A stretch of 60,788 nucleotides of DNA, from the NCBI GenBank assembly GCA_000828075.3, contig JXCB02000044.1, positions 89,740 through 150,527 on the forward strand, read 5' to 3'. Under the pieces are notes generated by a model. It saw only the letters and a list, made by a program, of their open reading frames with translations, was not told the origin of the DNA and ran no database searches. The translations under genes and the position numbers were made by a program. Position 1 is the stretch's first letter, and each line of letters begins with the position of its first letter. This document shows, piece after piece, positions 9,181-16,670 of the stretch. The DNA is from Tolypothrix campylonemoides VB511288. GTDB lineage: Bacteria; Cyanobacteriota; Cyanobacteriia; Cyanobacteriales; Nostocaceae.

Positions 9181-9677
9181 ATATTGTGTTTGCCTGTGCT
9201 TTTTTGCAGCATTATTTATTATTTAATTTCATCTAGCACAGGCATTGTTTCATGTGAAAATACCTAAACTTAAGGAGAATAGGTATAACGAACTGCTTGA
9301 CAGTTGCGGTGTTATTCACTTCACAAATTCTCCCAAAACTTGCTATGCAGGATTACCAGAAGAATCTAAATAACCTAAAAAAAGATTTGTTCTTCCAATA
9401 TCTTGACATAACAAATTGGTTTGGCTAGCGAGATACCATTTGGAGACGGCTTTGGAGAAAATTTATGAAAGTAACATCGTTGACAACCTCAAAACTTTAA
9501 AAATGATGTGTTACGGTGCATAAAGATGTAGACAAGGTGAGTGGAGGCGATAATTTATGCTGCCATCAATACATCATAACTAGATCGCCCAAACTACCCT
9601 AACCAGAGTGACGCACCGTACCTCACTAGGGTAATTCATTACGACATGAAATCCAACTTAAATAGGAATTGAAAACA
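9181..9677. other. Intergenic region before the SDR epimerase, with a possible decayed repeat element
   Basis: 497 bases with no convincing gene. TACGGTGC (9512-9519) and GCACCGTA (9613-9620) form an inverted pair about 100 bases apart. The pair resembles the ends of small MITE-like elements whose termini read GGTGCGT in cyanobacteria. A TAGGA sequence near 9663 can serve the downstream ATG. Confidence 0.4.
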
Positions 9678-10703
9678 ATGAAAATTCTAGTCACTGGTAC
9701 TGAAGGTTATCTTGGTAGCTTATTACCTCCCTTGTTAATCGAACGGGGACATGAAGTTATCGGAGTAGACACCGGTTTTTATAAAGTGGGTTGGTTGTAC
9801 AATGGTACTCAGGTCACAGCCAAAACTCTCACTAAAGATATTCGCCATATCACCGTAGAGGATTTACAAGGTGTTGATGCCATAGTCCACATGGCTGAAC
9901 TGTCGAATGACCCCACTGGACAGTTAGCACCACACATCACTTACGAAATTAACCATAAAGGTTCAGTTCGTCTAGCCACATTGGCAAAAGAAGCAGGTGT
10001 GCGTCGTTTTGTGTATATGTCTTCGTGCAGTGTTTATGGCGTTGCGACCGAAGGTGATGTCACAGAAGAATCTGCTGTCAATCCTCAAACCGCATACGCA
10101 GAATGTAAGACTTTGGTAGAGCGAGATGTTAAGCCACTCGCTGATGATAACTTCTCTCCCACTTTCATGCGGAATGCTACTGCCTTTGGTGCTTCCCCCA
10201 GAATGCGCTTTGATATTGTTTTAAACAATTTAGCAGGTTTGGCATGGACGACCAAAGAAATCAAGATGATCAGTGACGGTACACCTTGGCGTCCACTCGT
10301 CCACGCGCTAGATATTTGTAAAGCAATTGTTTGCACAGTGGAAGCTCCTCGTGATATCGTACATAACCAAATCTTCAACGTGGGAGATACAGCCAATAAT
10401 TATCGAGTCAAAGAAATTGCCGAAATTATTGCTGGAGTTTTCCCAGGTTGCAAATTAAGCTTTGGCGATCAGGGTGCAGACAATCGCAGTTACCGCGTAT
10501 CTTTCGAGAAAATTAACACCGTTCTACCTGGCTTTAAGTGTGATTGGAACGCACAGCGGGGGGCGCAGCAGTTGTATGATTTGTTCTCACAAATCGATAT
10601 GACTGAAGAGGTTTTCTTATCTAGAGGCTTCACTCGCTTGAAGCAGCTAGAGTATCTCATTCGTACTCAGCAAATTGACAAAGATTTCTTCTGGAGTAAG
10701 TAA
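9678..10703 (+). CDS. NAD-dependent epimerase/dehydratase (extended SDR family)
   Basis: A 341-residue nucleotide-sugar SDR. The NAD-binding motif G-T-E-G-Y-L-G lies near the N-terminus, and the catalytic set is S-S-C-S-V-Y-G with Y-A-E-C-K (YxxxK). The rest of the fold (RFVYMSS, RPLVHALDIC, FNVGD) is typical of UDP-glucose 4-epimerase or dTDP-glucose 4,6-dehydratase relatives. The start is set at ATG 9678, with TAGGA upstream; a TTG three codons earlier is also open. In the island it follows rfbF and the oxidase, so it may act on CDP-glucose or a product of it (inference). The substrate cannot be read from sequence. It corresponds in position to alr2827 of Anabaena, from memory. Confidence 0.85.
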   Translation: MKILVTGTEGYLGSLLPPLLIERGHEVIGVDTGFYKVGWLYNGTQVTAKTLTKDIRHITVEDLQGVDAIVHMAELSNDPTGQLAPHITYEINHKGSVRLATLAKEAGVRRFVYMSSCSVYGVATEGDVTEESAVNPQTAYAECKTLVERDVKPLADDNFSPTFMRNATAFGASPRMRFDIVLNNLAGLAWTTKEIKMISDGTPWRPLVHALDICKAIVCTVEAPRDIVHNQIFNVGDTANNYRVKEIAEIIAGVFPGCKLSFGDQGADNRSYRVSFEKINTVLPGFKCDWNAQRGAQQLYDLFSQIDMTEEVFLSRGFTRLKQLEYLIRTQQIDKDFFWSK

Positions 10704-11376
10704 ACTGTCAGAATTGCTGAAAAGCACTCAGGGAGATTGTGTGATGGGAATGTTCATCACAAAAACAAGTTTATAGCTCATACAGCAGGTTCAAAATTCA
10801 TTCTTGAAATAAGTTCTACGCAGAGTGGATAATTTGAATGTTCAACTGTCGATTGGATTATAAACCCAGGTGAACATTCCTAACAATCAAACTGTTTTAA
10901 CCAAGTCAGTAGACTTAATCTACAACCACTGTTTCAATTGTCAAGTTTTTGTCACCACTGATTCTATCGGAATTATCTGATCTACCACATTTTTTAAACA
11001 GGGCTGCACTTTATGACAACTATAAAGTACAGAAACACTATATCCCGTGGGAGCATCCCAAAGCAAGCAAAAACCTTACTTACCCTCATCCCCTAACCCC
11101 TTCTCAAGAGCGGGATTCGGGGAATAAGAGTAGGACTTGACTCCCCTCTCCCCAATTGGGAGAGGGGTTGGGGGTGAGGGCAGAATGGCAAGTGTGTAAA
11201 ATTGGGATGCTCCCTATCCCGTTGCTTCTTTGCTTGTGATGGTAGTCAAAATATTCGGCGGGGTGCTCGTATGATGCTCTTTGCTTATTGTCTAACTGCA
11301 AAATCTCAAGAAATCAAATCTGACATCATAGGAGTTAAATGGAAATATGAAAACATTATAGGAGTTAAATGGAAAT
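10704..11376. other. Intergenic region with a MITE-like element and a duplicated leader
   Basis: 673 bases without a gene. It contains a MITE-like element (11049-11214) and a perfect 30-base tandem duplication (11328-11387) that includes the ribosome site and start codon of the next gene. The remainder is AT-rich and unremarkable. Confidence 0.6.
11049..11214. repeat. MITE-like element with 13-base perfect terminal inverted repeats
   Basis: GGGAGCATCCCAA (11049-11061) and TTGGGATGCTCCC (11202-11214) are exact reverse complements. The interior carries a C-rich arm near 11085-11110 and its partner near 11158-11180. Nested there is a tight hairpin: CCCCTCTCCC at 11143-11152, loop CAATT, GGGAGAGGGG at 11158-11167. 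No protein is encoded. Similar C/G-rich hairpins are frequent repeats in cyanobacteria. Confidence 0.65.
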
Positions 11377-11387
11377 ATGAAAACATT
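11328..11387 (+). repeat. Perfect 30-base tandem duplication over the translation start
   Basis: The 30 bases at 11328-11357 are repeated exactly at 11358-11387. Each copy holds GGAG, an 11- to 12-base spacer and ATGAAAACATT. The second copy starts the glycosyltransferase (ATG 11377). The first copy yields a four-codon frame (ATG 11347, Met-Lys-Thr-Leu, stop TAG 11359-11361) that ends just before the true ribosome site. Confidence 0.9.
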
Positions 11388-12360
11388 GCTGACAATTGCC
11401 ATCCCCACTTACAATCGCGCTCATTTACTTGATCAACAGCTAGCATGGCTGGCTAGAGCTATCCAAGGATTTGAATCTGAATGTGAAGTCATAATTTCTG
11501 ATAATTGTTCCACAGATAATACATCTGAAATTATTAAAAAGTGGCTGCCTTATTTTAGTAAAACTAAATTTATTGTAAATAGAAATAGCGAAAATTTAGG
11601 CGTGATGAAAAATATTGCATACTGTCTAAATTCAGCCACTAGTAAATATGTATGGACAATTGGTGATGATGATCCAATTCAGGACAGAACTCTTAGCTAT
11701 GTAGTGGAAAATCTCAAAAAATATCCAGAACTAACATTATTAATTCTCAACTTTTCCTGCCGTTACGAGCCAACTGGTGAATTACTTTATCAACGCTGCT
11801 TTGATATTAAAGATGAAGAGGTGTGTGCTGAGGGGAAAGCGGTATTTGAATTTTGTTTGGAGCAAAATCACTCTGGCGTAGGGTTTATGACTGCTCAAGT
11901 TTACCGAACAGAAGTGGTGCAGTCTGCTGTCAAAAAATGGTCATCTGGCTTGAATAATATGGAGGCGCAAGTATACTGGACTGCATTTTGTGCTGCTAAT
12001 GGCAGTGCCAAAGTGACAAAAGATACCTACTTAGAAAGCGCTTTCGGGGATAGTCATTGGATGCGCGAACCAAAAGTATTGCTTAAAATGCAATATATTG
12101 ATTTGCCTAAAATTTATATAAAATTGATGGAAATAGGATATTCTATTAAATTTTGCAGAAAATTAGTTTTGAAACATTTTCTCAAAAATAACTGGAGGGT
12201 TTTCTTTGGGGCTTTGAGAAGATGGCCAATTCTAGCAATAACTACAATAATTCCCTACCTAGCTTTGGTAGGGAAATCTGCAAAAGGAATTCTTTTGTCC
12301 CCTAAGGAGATATCAACAAGCCCGTCATCTGATATTCTTAGCACAACTTCACAAACTTAG
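11377..12360 (+). CDS. Family 2 glycosyltransferase
   Basis: A 327-residue GT2 (GT-A fold) enzyme. The N-terminus LTIAIPTYNRAHLLD, followed by SDNCSTDNT (41-49), is the nucleotide-binding part. TIGDDDP (95-100 or so) carries the DxD-type metal/sugar-nucleotide motif at 97-99. A C-terminal hydrophobic stretch (LAITTIIPYLALVG, about 290-303) may attach it to the membrane. It probably adds one sugar to the growing lipid-linked repeat unit on the cytoplasmic face. The start is ATG 11377 in the second copy of a duplicated leader. It is clearly paralogous to the next gene (shared SDNCSTD, TIGDDDP and RVFFGAL/RVFLGAL), so the pair arose by tandem duplication. Donor and acceptor sugars are unknown. 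Confidence 0.88.
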   Translation: MKTLLTIAIPTYNRAHLLDQQLAWLARAIQGFESECEVIISDNCSTDNTSEIIKKWLPYFSKTKFIVNRNSENLGVMKNIAYCLNSATSKYVWTIGDDDPIQDRTLSYVVENLKKYPELTLLILNFSCRYEPTGELLYQRCFDIKDEEVCAEGKAVFEFCLEQNHSGVGFMTAQVYRTEVVQSAVKKWSSGLNNMEAQVYWTAFCAANGSAKVTKDTYLESAFGDSHWMREPKVLLKMQYIDLPKIYIKLMEIGYSIKFCRKLVLKHFLKNNWRVFFGALRRWPILAITTIIPYLALVGKSAKGILLSPKEISTSPSSDILSTTSQT

Positions 12361-12491
12361 ATTCACACCTGTTCTTTAGTAGGATTTAATGTTTTGAGGG
12401 AAAAACAACCAAATAAGCACATGATAGTTACTAAATCTAGAAGCCAAGAATTAGTAAAAAATGCAGTTTCATATAGCATGTACCATTGCTC

Positions 12492-13499
12492 ATGAATAAA
12501 TTACTCACGATCGCCATTCCTACTTACAATCGTGCTGAACTACTTGATAAGCAACTAGCATGGCTGGTTCAAGCAATCATTGGCTTTGAATCTGATTGTG
12601 AAATTTTTGTTTCAGATAATTGTTCAACTGACAAGACTCAAGAGGTCATTTACAAGTGGCAAACCAATCTTAGTCATATCACATTCAAATCCAGCAGAAA
12701 TTCTGAAAATATTGGTGTGATGCGGAATATCATTCATTGCTTAAAGTCCGCAACAACCAAATATGTTTGGACAATTGGTGATGATGACCCTGTTCAAGAT
12801 AGAGCAGTTGCTTATGTTATCACCCAACTCAAACAACATGAGGATTTGTCATTATTATTCCTTAATTTTTCTGGTCGTAACAAAATCACAGGTGAACCTG
12901 TACACCCACCGACAATAGTGGGTAACCGTTGGTTTGATGTTGATAGTGAAGATGGCAATGGTGACGGTAAAGCCATATTTGAATACTGTTTTGCAAAAAG
13001 TGTTGGCGCAGTCATTTTTCTCACTGCTTCTGTATACCGTAGTGATTTGGTACAACGCGCTCTTCAAATCTGGCCAGAAGCTGAGAACAACTGGATATCT
13101 CTAGCATACTTAGCTGGGTATTGCGCTGCCAACGGTAGGGTAATTGTTACTAAAGATACTTATATGGAATGTATTGTCGGTGTCAGTTATTGGCAAAAAG
13201 ATCCAAAATCAGCACTGTTAATGCAATACAAACACCAGTCTGAAGTTGTTATGAAACTAAAGGAGAACGGATACTCGAAGCAATTTTGCCGTAGGATGAT
13301 TTTGAATAATTTTAAAGAAGCTAACTTGAGGGTTTTCTTAGGTGCTTTAAAAAGATGGCCTGTGTTCGCCATCCAGACAATAGTTCCCTTTTTGGCTTTA
13401 GTAGGTATGTCTGTTTTTGACGCAGCAGCTACTAGAGAATTAAAAATGGCAGAAACAACAGAGGCGTCTACTCAAGAGTTACGAAAATATCAAGAATAA
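12492..13499 (+). CDS. Family 2 glycosyltransferase, tandem paralogue of the preceding gene
   Basis: A 335-residue GT2 enzyme with the same order of motifs as its neighbour: LLTIAIPTYNRAELLD, SDNCSTDKT, then TIGDDDPVQD as the DxD region. The C-terminus has the shared RVFLGALKRWP and a hydrophobic run. The ATG at 12492 is preferred over the TTG two codons upstream because MNKLLTIAIP aligns with the paralogue's MKTLLTIAIP. No strong ribosome site is visible. The two genes have diverged widely, especially in the acceptor-side middle (residues about 115-200), suggesting different acceptor specificity (inference). Positionally the pair sits where Anabaena has alr2828 and alr2829, as far as I remember. 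Confidence 0.87.
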   Translation: MNKLLTIAIPTYNRAELLDKQLAWLVQAIIGFESDCEIFVSDNCSTDKTQEVIYKWQTNLSHITFKSSRNSENIGVMRNIIHCLKSATTKYVWTIGDDDPVQDRAVAYVITQLKQHEDLSLLFLNFSGRNKITGEPVHPPTIVGNRWFDVDSEDGNGDGKAIFEYCFAKSVGAVIFLTASVYRSDLVQRALQIWPEAENNWISLAYLAGYCAANGRVIVTKDTYMECIVGVSYWQKDPKSALLMQYKHQSEVVMKLKENGYSKQFCRRMILNNFKEANLRVFLGALKRWPVFAIQTIVPFLALVGMSVFDAAATRELKMAETTEASTQELRKYQE

Positions 13500-13551
13500 G
13501 CGGCGAATCAATACTGAGAAAAAAACTAAATTTTCTAGAAGGTGCTATTCC

Positions 13552-14403
13552 ATGCTTAAAACTACTATAAACAGAATATCTGAACTGAAATCTGAGTTAG
13601 GTTATAGGTCTGCGCTTTTGAACCATGCAGGAAAATTGCCTGCTTTGGAAGAAGGCGATCGCCTGATTGTCGATGGTCTCAAACGCGATGGAGTTTATGT
13701 AACAACTCTGGAAAAGCTGGGGTTAGGTTCTACATCTGCTCTTCTCCAAGCATCTTACACTCAATTATCTAGAATGAATGATGCAAATAACAGCAACCTA
13801 ACGCAAAGACTGCCACAAATTTACACAGTGACAGATTTACCAGAATTTTCCTACTGGGGTCGGGAACCAAAACTGCTTAACATCATCGAAAATTACATCG
13901 GTCTTCCTGTTGCTTTTCAAGGCGTACATTTACGCAAAGACTTTCCCAACGAAAATCAGTTTGGCACACTGCTATGGCATAAAGACTCAGAAGACCGCCG
14001 GATGGTCAAAATAATTATTTATCTGACCGACGTAGAAGAAAAACACGGTCCTTTTGAATATGTTCCCCTATCTTTGACCTCCTTGTCCACCCTAAATTAT
14101 TATCGGATTTACTACAAGCTTTGGCGCTCAGGCTACATAGGTATCACCGATGAACAGCTCAAGGAAGTCATTCCAGAACACAAATGGAAATCATGTCCCG
14201 GACCTGCGGGTACAGTCATTTTTACAGATCCAAAAACTGCTTTACACCACGGAACCCTAAGGACAGAAGACAGGTCAGCGCTCTTTTTTGTTTACACTGC
14301 AAACCCACCGAAACGTCCAGAACTTTGCACCCAGTACTGGGATGATACTTTTGCCAAACCAGATTTATCTCAAGAACTTGATTCAGTGAGAGTTTTGAGA
14401 TAG
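13552..14403 (+). CDS. Phytanoyl-CoA dioxygenase-like 2-oxoglutarate/Fe(II) oxygenase
   Basis: A 283-residue protein of the PhyH-like non-haem iron family. The iron-binding H-x-D is in LLWHKDSEDRR (about residues 143-153). The distal His is in ALHHGTLRTEDR, where the following Arg would bind the 2-oxoglutarate carboxylate. IIIYLTDV and GPFEYVP are typical beta-strand segments of this fold. Such enzymes hydroxylate or otherwise oxidise small molecules and sugars. In this locus it may tailor a sugar nucleotide or a glycan substituent (inference). It would produce succinate and consume 2-oxoglutarate, the compound formed by the LhgO-like oxidase encoded nearby, but a functional link is speculative. 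It starts at ATG 13552 with GAAGG upstream. Confidence 0.78.
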   Translation: MLKTTINRISELKSELGYRSALLNHAGKLPALEEGDRLIVDGLKRDGVYVTTLEKLGLGSTSALLQASYTQLSRMNDANNSNLTQRLPQIYTVTDLPEFSYWGREPKLLNIIENYIGLPVAFQGVHLRKDFPNENQFGTLLWHKDSEDRRMVKIIIYLTDVEEKHGPFEYVPLSLTSLSTLNYYRIYYKLWRSGYIGITDEQLKEVIPEHKWKSCPGPAGTVIFTDPKTALHHGTLRTEDRSALFFVYTANPPKRPELCTQYWDDTFAKPDLSQELDSVRVLR

Positions 14404-14429
14404 TGTGCTTGTCCCGCCCTGAGAATTTT

Positions 14430-14476
14430 TTCGTGTTGTTTGCGCCTACTTGTTGGGTAGGCGCAAACAACACGAA
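14430..14476. terminator. Perfect 20-base-pair hairpin between the oxygenase and rfbC
   Basis: TTCGTGTTGTTTGCGCCTAC (14430-14449) and its exact reverse complement (14457-14476) are separated by 7 bases. It lies 26 bases after the oxygenase stop. There is no T-run after it, so it may be a processing or attenuation hairpin or a repeat element rather than a simple terminator. Confidence 0.6.
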
Positions 14477-14534
14477 GGTAAATCAGGAATTACCTAGTGC
14501 CACTGTGTAGTCATAATTCAAAGAGAGTTTTCCT

Positions 14535-15086
14535 ATGATTTTTACCGAAATCGAACTTAAAGGCGCGTACATCATTGACCTAGAAGAGAAGCACGACCAT
14601 CGTGGCTTCTTTGCCCGTACCTTCTGCGCTCAAGAATTTGAAGCGCATGGTTTAAAGCCAACGGTTGCGCAATGCAATCTGTCTTTTAACCACAAAAAAG
14701 GGACTTTGCGGGGAATGCATTATCAAATTCCGCCAGCAGCAGAAACGAAATTAATTCGCTGTACCCAAGGCGCTATCTATGACGTGATTATTGATATGCG
14801 TCCTGAATCTCCTACTTATCTTCAACATATCGGTGTGGAACTCACCGCAGAAAACCGTCGCGCCTTCTATGTTCCAGAAATGTTTGCTCACGGCTACCAA
14901 GCACTCACAGATGGGGCAGAAGTTGTGTATCAGGTTGGTGAATTTTACACACCAGGATATGAGCGGGGATTGCGCTACGATGACCCATTCTTTAATATTC
15001 AATGGCCTGTGGAAGTGACTGAAATTTCTCAGAAAGATCAGAATTGGCCTTTGATGACAATGATGACCGTTGGAGGAAATGTTTAG
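14535..15086 (+). CDS. rfbC: dTDP-4-dehydrorhamnose 3,5-epimerase family protein
   Basis: A 183-residue cupin-type epimerase. The characteristic sequence runs D-H-R-G-F-F-A-R-T-F near the N-terminus, then LRGMHYQ with the catalytic His (about residue 63), IYDVIIDMR, and PEMFAHGYQALTD. It epimerises C3 and/or C5 of a 4-keto-6-deoxy nucleotide sugar. RmlA, RmlB and RmlD are not seen in the window while CDP-glucose synthase is, so its natural substrate here may be a CDP- or other-linked ketosugar (inference). It matches alr2830 of the Anabaena HEP island in position, from memory. The gene directly downstream (75 bases away) is the SAF-domain oxidoreductase, probably co-transcribed. Confidence 0.92.
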   Translation: MIFTEIELKGAYIIDLEEKHDHRGFFARTFCAQEFEAHGLKPTVAQCNLSFNHKKGTLRGMHYQIPPAAETKLIRCTQGAIYDVIIDMRPESPTYLQHIGVELTAENRRAFYVPEMFAHGYQALTDGAEVVYQVGEFYTPGYERGLRYDDPFFNIQWPVEVTEISQKDQNWPLMTMMTVGGNV

Positions 15087-15160
15087 TTCTTAGTGATCAG
15101 TGGGCAAACTACTAATACTTAACGACTAACAAGTAAATATCAACACAGGAGTTTCACCAA

Positions 15161-16471
15161 ATGATTATTGTAGATCGCGCCTTACAAGCCCGCGCCGAAG
15201 CAGGTAACCCCATCAAAGTTGGAATGATTGGTGCTGGCTTTATGGGACGGGGAATTGCCAATCAAATTAAAAATTCTGTGCCTGGTATGGAGTTAGTTGC
15301 TATCTCCAACCGAAGTGTTGATGCAGCCAAACGAGCATATTCGGAAGCAGGGATTGAAGATTATAAAGTCGTTTCTACCGTCGCTGAATTAGAAGACGCG
15401 ATCGCCCACAATCAATACGCAGTGACAGAAGATGCAATGTTACTGTGCCGTGCCGAGGGTATCGATGCACTGATTGAAGTTACAGGTGCGGTAGAATTTG
15501 GCGCTCATGTCGTGCTTGAGGCGATCGCTCATCACAAGCATGTCATCATGATGAACGCGGAACTCGATGGCACCATCGGTCCGATTCTCAAAGTTTACGC
15601 CGACAAAGCAGGAGTCATCCTGACCGCCTGCGATGGCGATCAGCCAGGGGTGCAATTGAACCTTTATCGTTTTGTAAAAAGTATCGGCTTAACTCCGCTG
15701 TTGTGTGGTAACATCAAAGGCTTACAAGACCCGTATCGTAATCCCACCACACAGGAAGCATTTGCCAAACGTTGGGGCCAAAAGGCTCACATGGTCACCA
15801 GCTTTGCCGATGGTACAAAAATTTCCTTTGAGCAGGCGATCGTTGCCAATGCCACAGGTATGACAGTTGCCAAACGGGGAATGCTGGGATACGACTTTAA
15901 CGGTCATGTCGATGAAATGACCAAAATGTATGATGTCGAACAACTCAAAGAACTGGGCGGCATCGTTGATTACGTCGTTGGCGCAAAACCAGGTCCAGGG
16001 GTATTTGTATTTGGAACTCACGACGATCCCAAGCAACAGCACTACCTTAACCTGTACAAGTTAGGTGAAGGACCGCTCTACAGCTTTTATACTCCTTACC
16101 ACCTCTGTCACTTTGAGGTGCCATTGTCTGTTGCTCGCGCTGTCCTCTTCCAAGATTACGTCTTAAGTCCTTTAGGAGGTCCCTTAGTAGATGTTGTCAC
16201 CACTGCCAAAATCGACTTAAAAGCTGGAGAAACCCTAGATGGCATCGGCTATTACATGACTTACGGTCAATGCGAAAAGTCCAACATTGTCCAAGAGCAA
16301 AACCTCTTACCCATTGGTTTAGCGGAAGGATGTCGCCTCAAGCGAGATATTCCAAAAGACCAAGTCCTCACCTATGACGACGTAGAACTGCCTGAAGGTA
16401 GACTGTGCGACAAACTGCGATCTGAGCAGAACGCTTATTTTGCTCAATCAAAGACCTTGGCAGCAGTTTAG
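15161..16471 (+). CDS. NAD(P)-dependent oxidoreductase with C-terminal SAF domain
   Basis: A 436-residue protein. The N-terminal Rossmann motif G-M-I-G-A-G-F-M-G-R-G lies at about 21-31, with a homoserine-dehydrogenase-like body (VTGAVEFGAHVVLEAI, then HVIMMNAELDGTIG). The C-terminal SAF domain (about 365-425) carries G-C-R-L-K-R-D-I-P and D-V-E-L-P-E-G. Proteins of this type occur in polysaccharide loci near rfbF and rfbC, and SAF domains elsewhere occur in sugar-acid-handling enzymes. The exact reaction is not established to my knowledge. It may reduce or rearrange a keto-sugar nucleotide. It has a clear ribosome site (AGGAG, about 9 bases upstream). It corresponds to alr2831, remembered as required for the HEP layer. 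Confidence 0.8.
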   Translation: MIIVDRALQARAEAGNPIKVGMIGAGFMGRGIANQIKNSVPGMELVAISNRSVDAAKRAYSEAGIEDYKVVSTVAELEDAIAHNQYAVTEDAMLLCRAEGIDALIEVTGAVEFGAHVVLEAIAHHKHVIMMNAELDGTIGPILKVYADKAGVILTACDGDQPGVQLNLYRFVKSIGLTPLLCGNIKGLQDPYRNPTTQEAFAKRWGQKAHMVTSFADGTKISFEQAIVANATGMTVAKRGMLGYDFNGHVDEMTKMYDVEQLKELGGIVDYVVGAKPGPGVFVFGTHDDPKQQHYLNLYKLGEGPLYSFYTPYHLCHFEVPLSVARAVLFQDYVLSPLGGPLVDVVTTAKIDLKAGETLDGIGYYMTYGQCEKSNIVQEQNLLPIGLAEGCRLKRDIPKDQVLTYDDVELPEGRLCDKLRSEQNAYFAQSKTLAAV

Positions 16472-16484
16472 GTAACGCCGGTTA

Positions 16485-16527
16485 ACCAAAGTCAACCCAT
16501 ACTTGATGTCATGGTGTTGACTTTGGT
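16485..16527. terminator. Hairpin after the SAF-domain oxidoreductase gene
   Basis: ACCAAAGTCAAC (16485-16496) is exactly complementary to GTTGACTTTGGT (16516-16527). The 19-base loop can add a CCAT/ATGG inner stem. It starts 14 bases after the stop codon, as a terminator would, but lacks a T-run. Confidence 0.55.
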
Positions 16528-16670
16528 AGCAAACAAGCCATAGGTTGAGTAGTAAAGAATCTCTTGTTAGACGCAAAAGTTATGCAAAGGTTATGAAATT
16601 CTGATTTCGACAAGTTGATGGCATCCCAAGCATTAACAATGGTTCACTACTCTTCCAACTCAGTATATTT

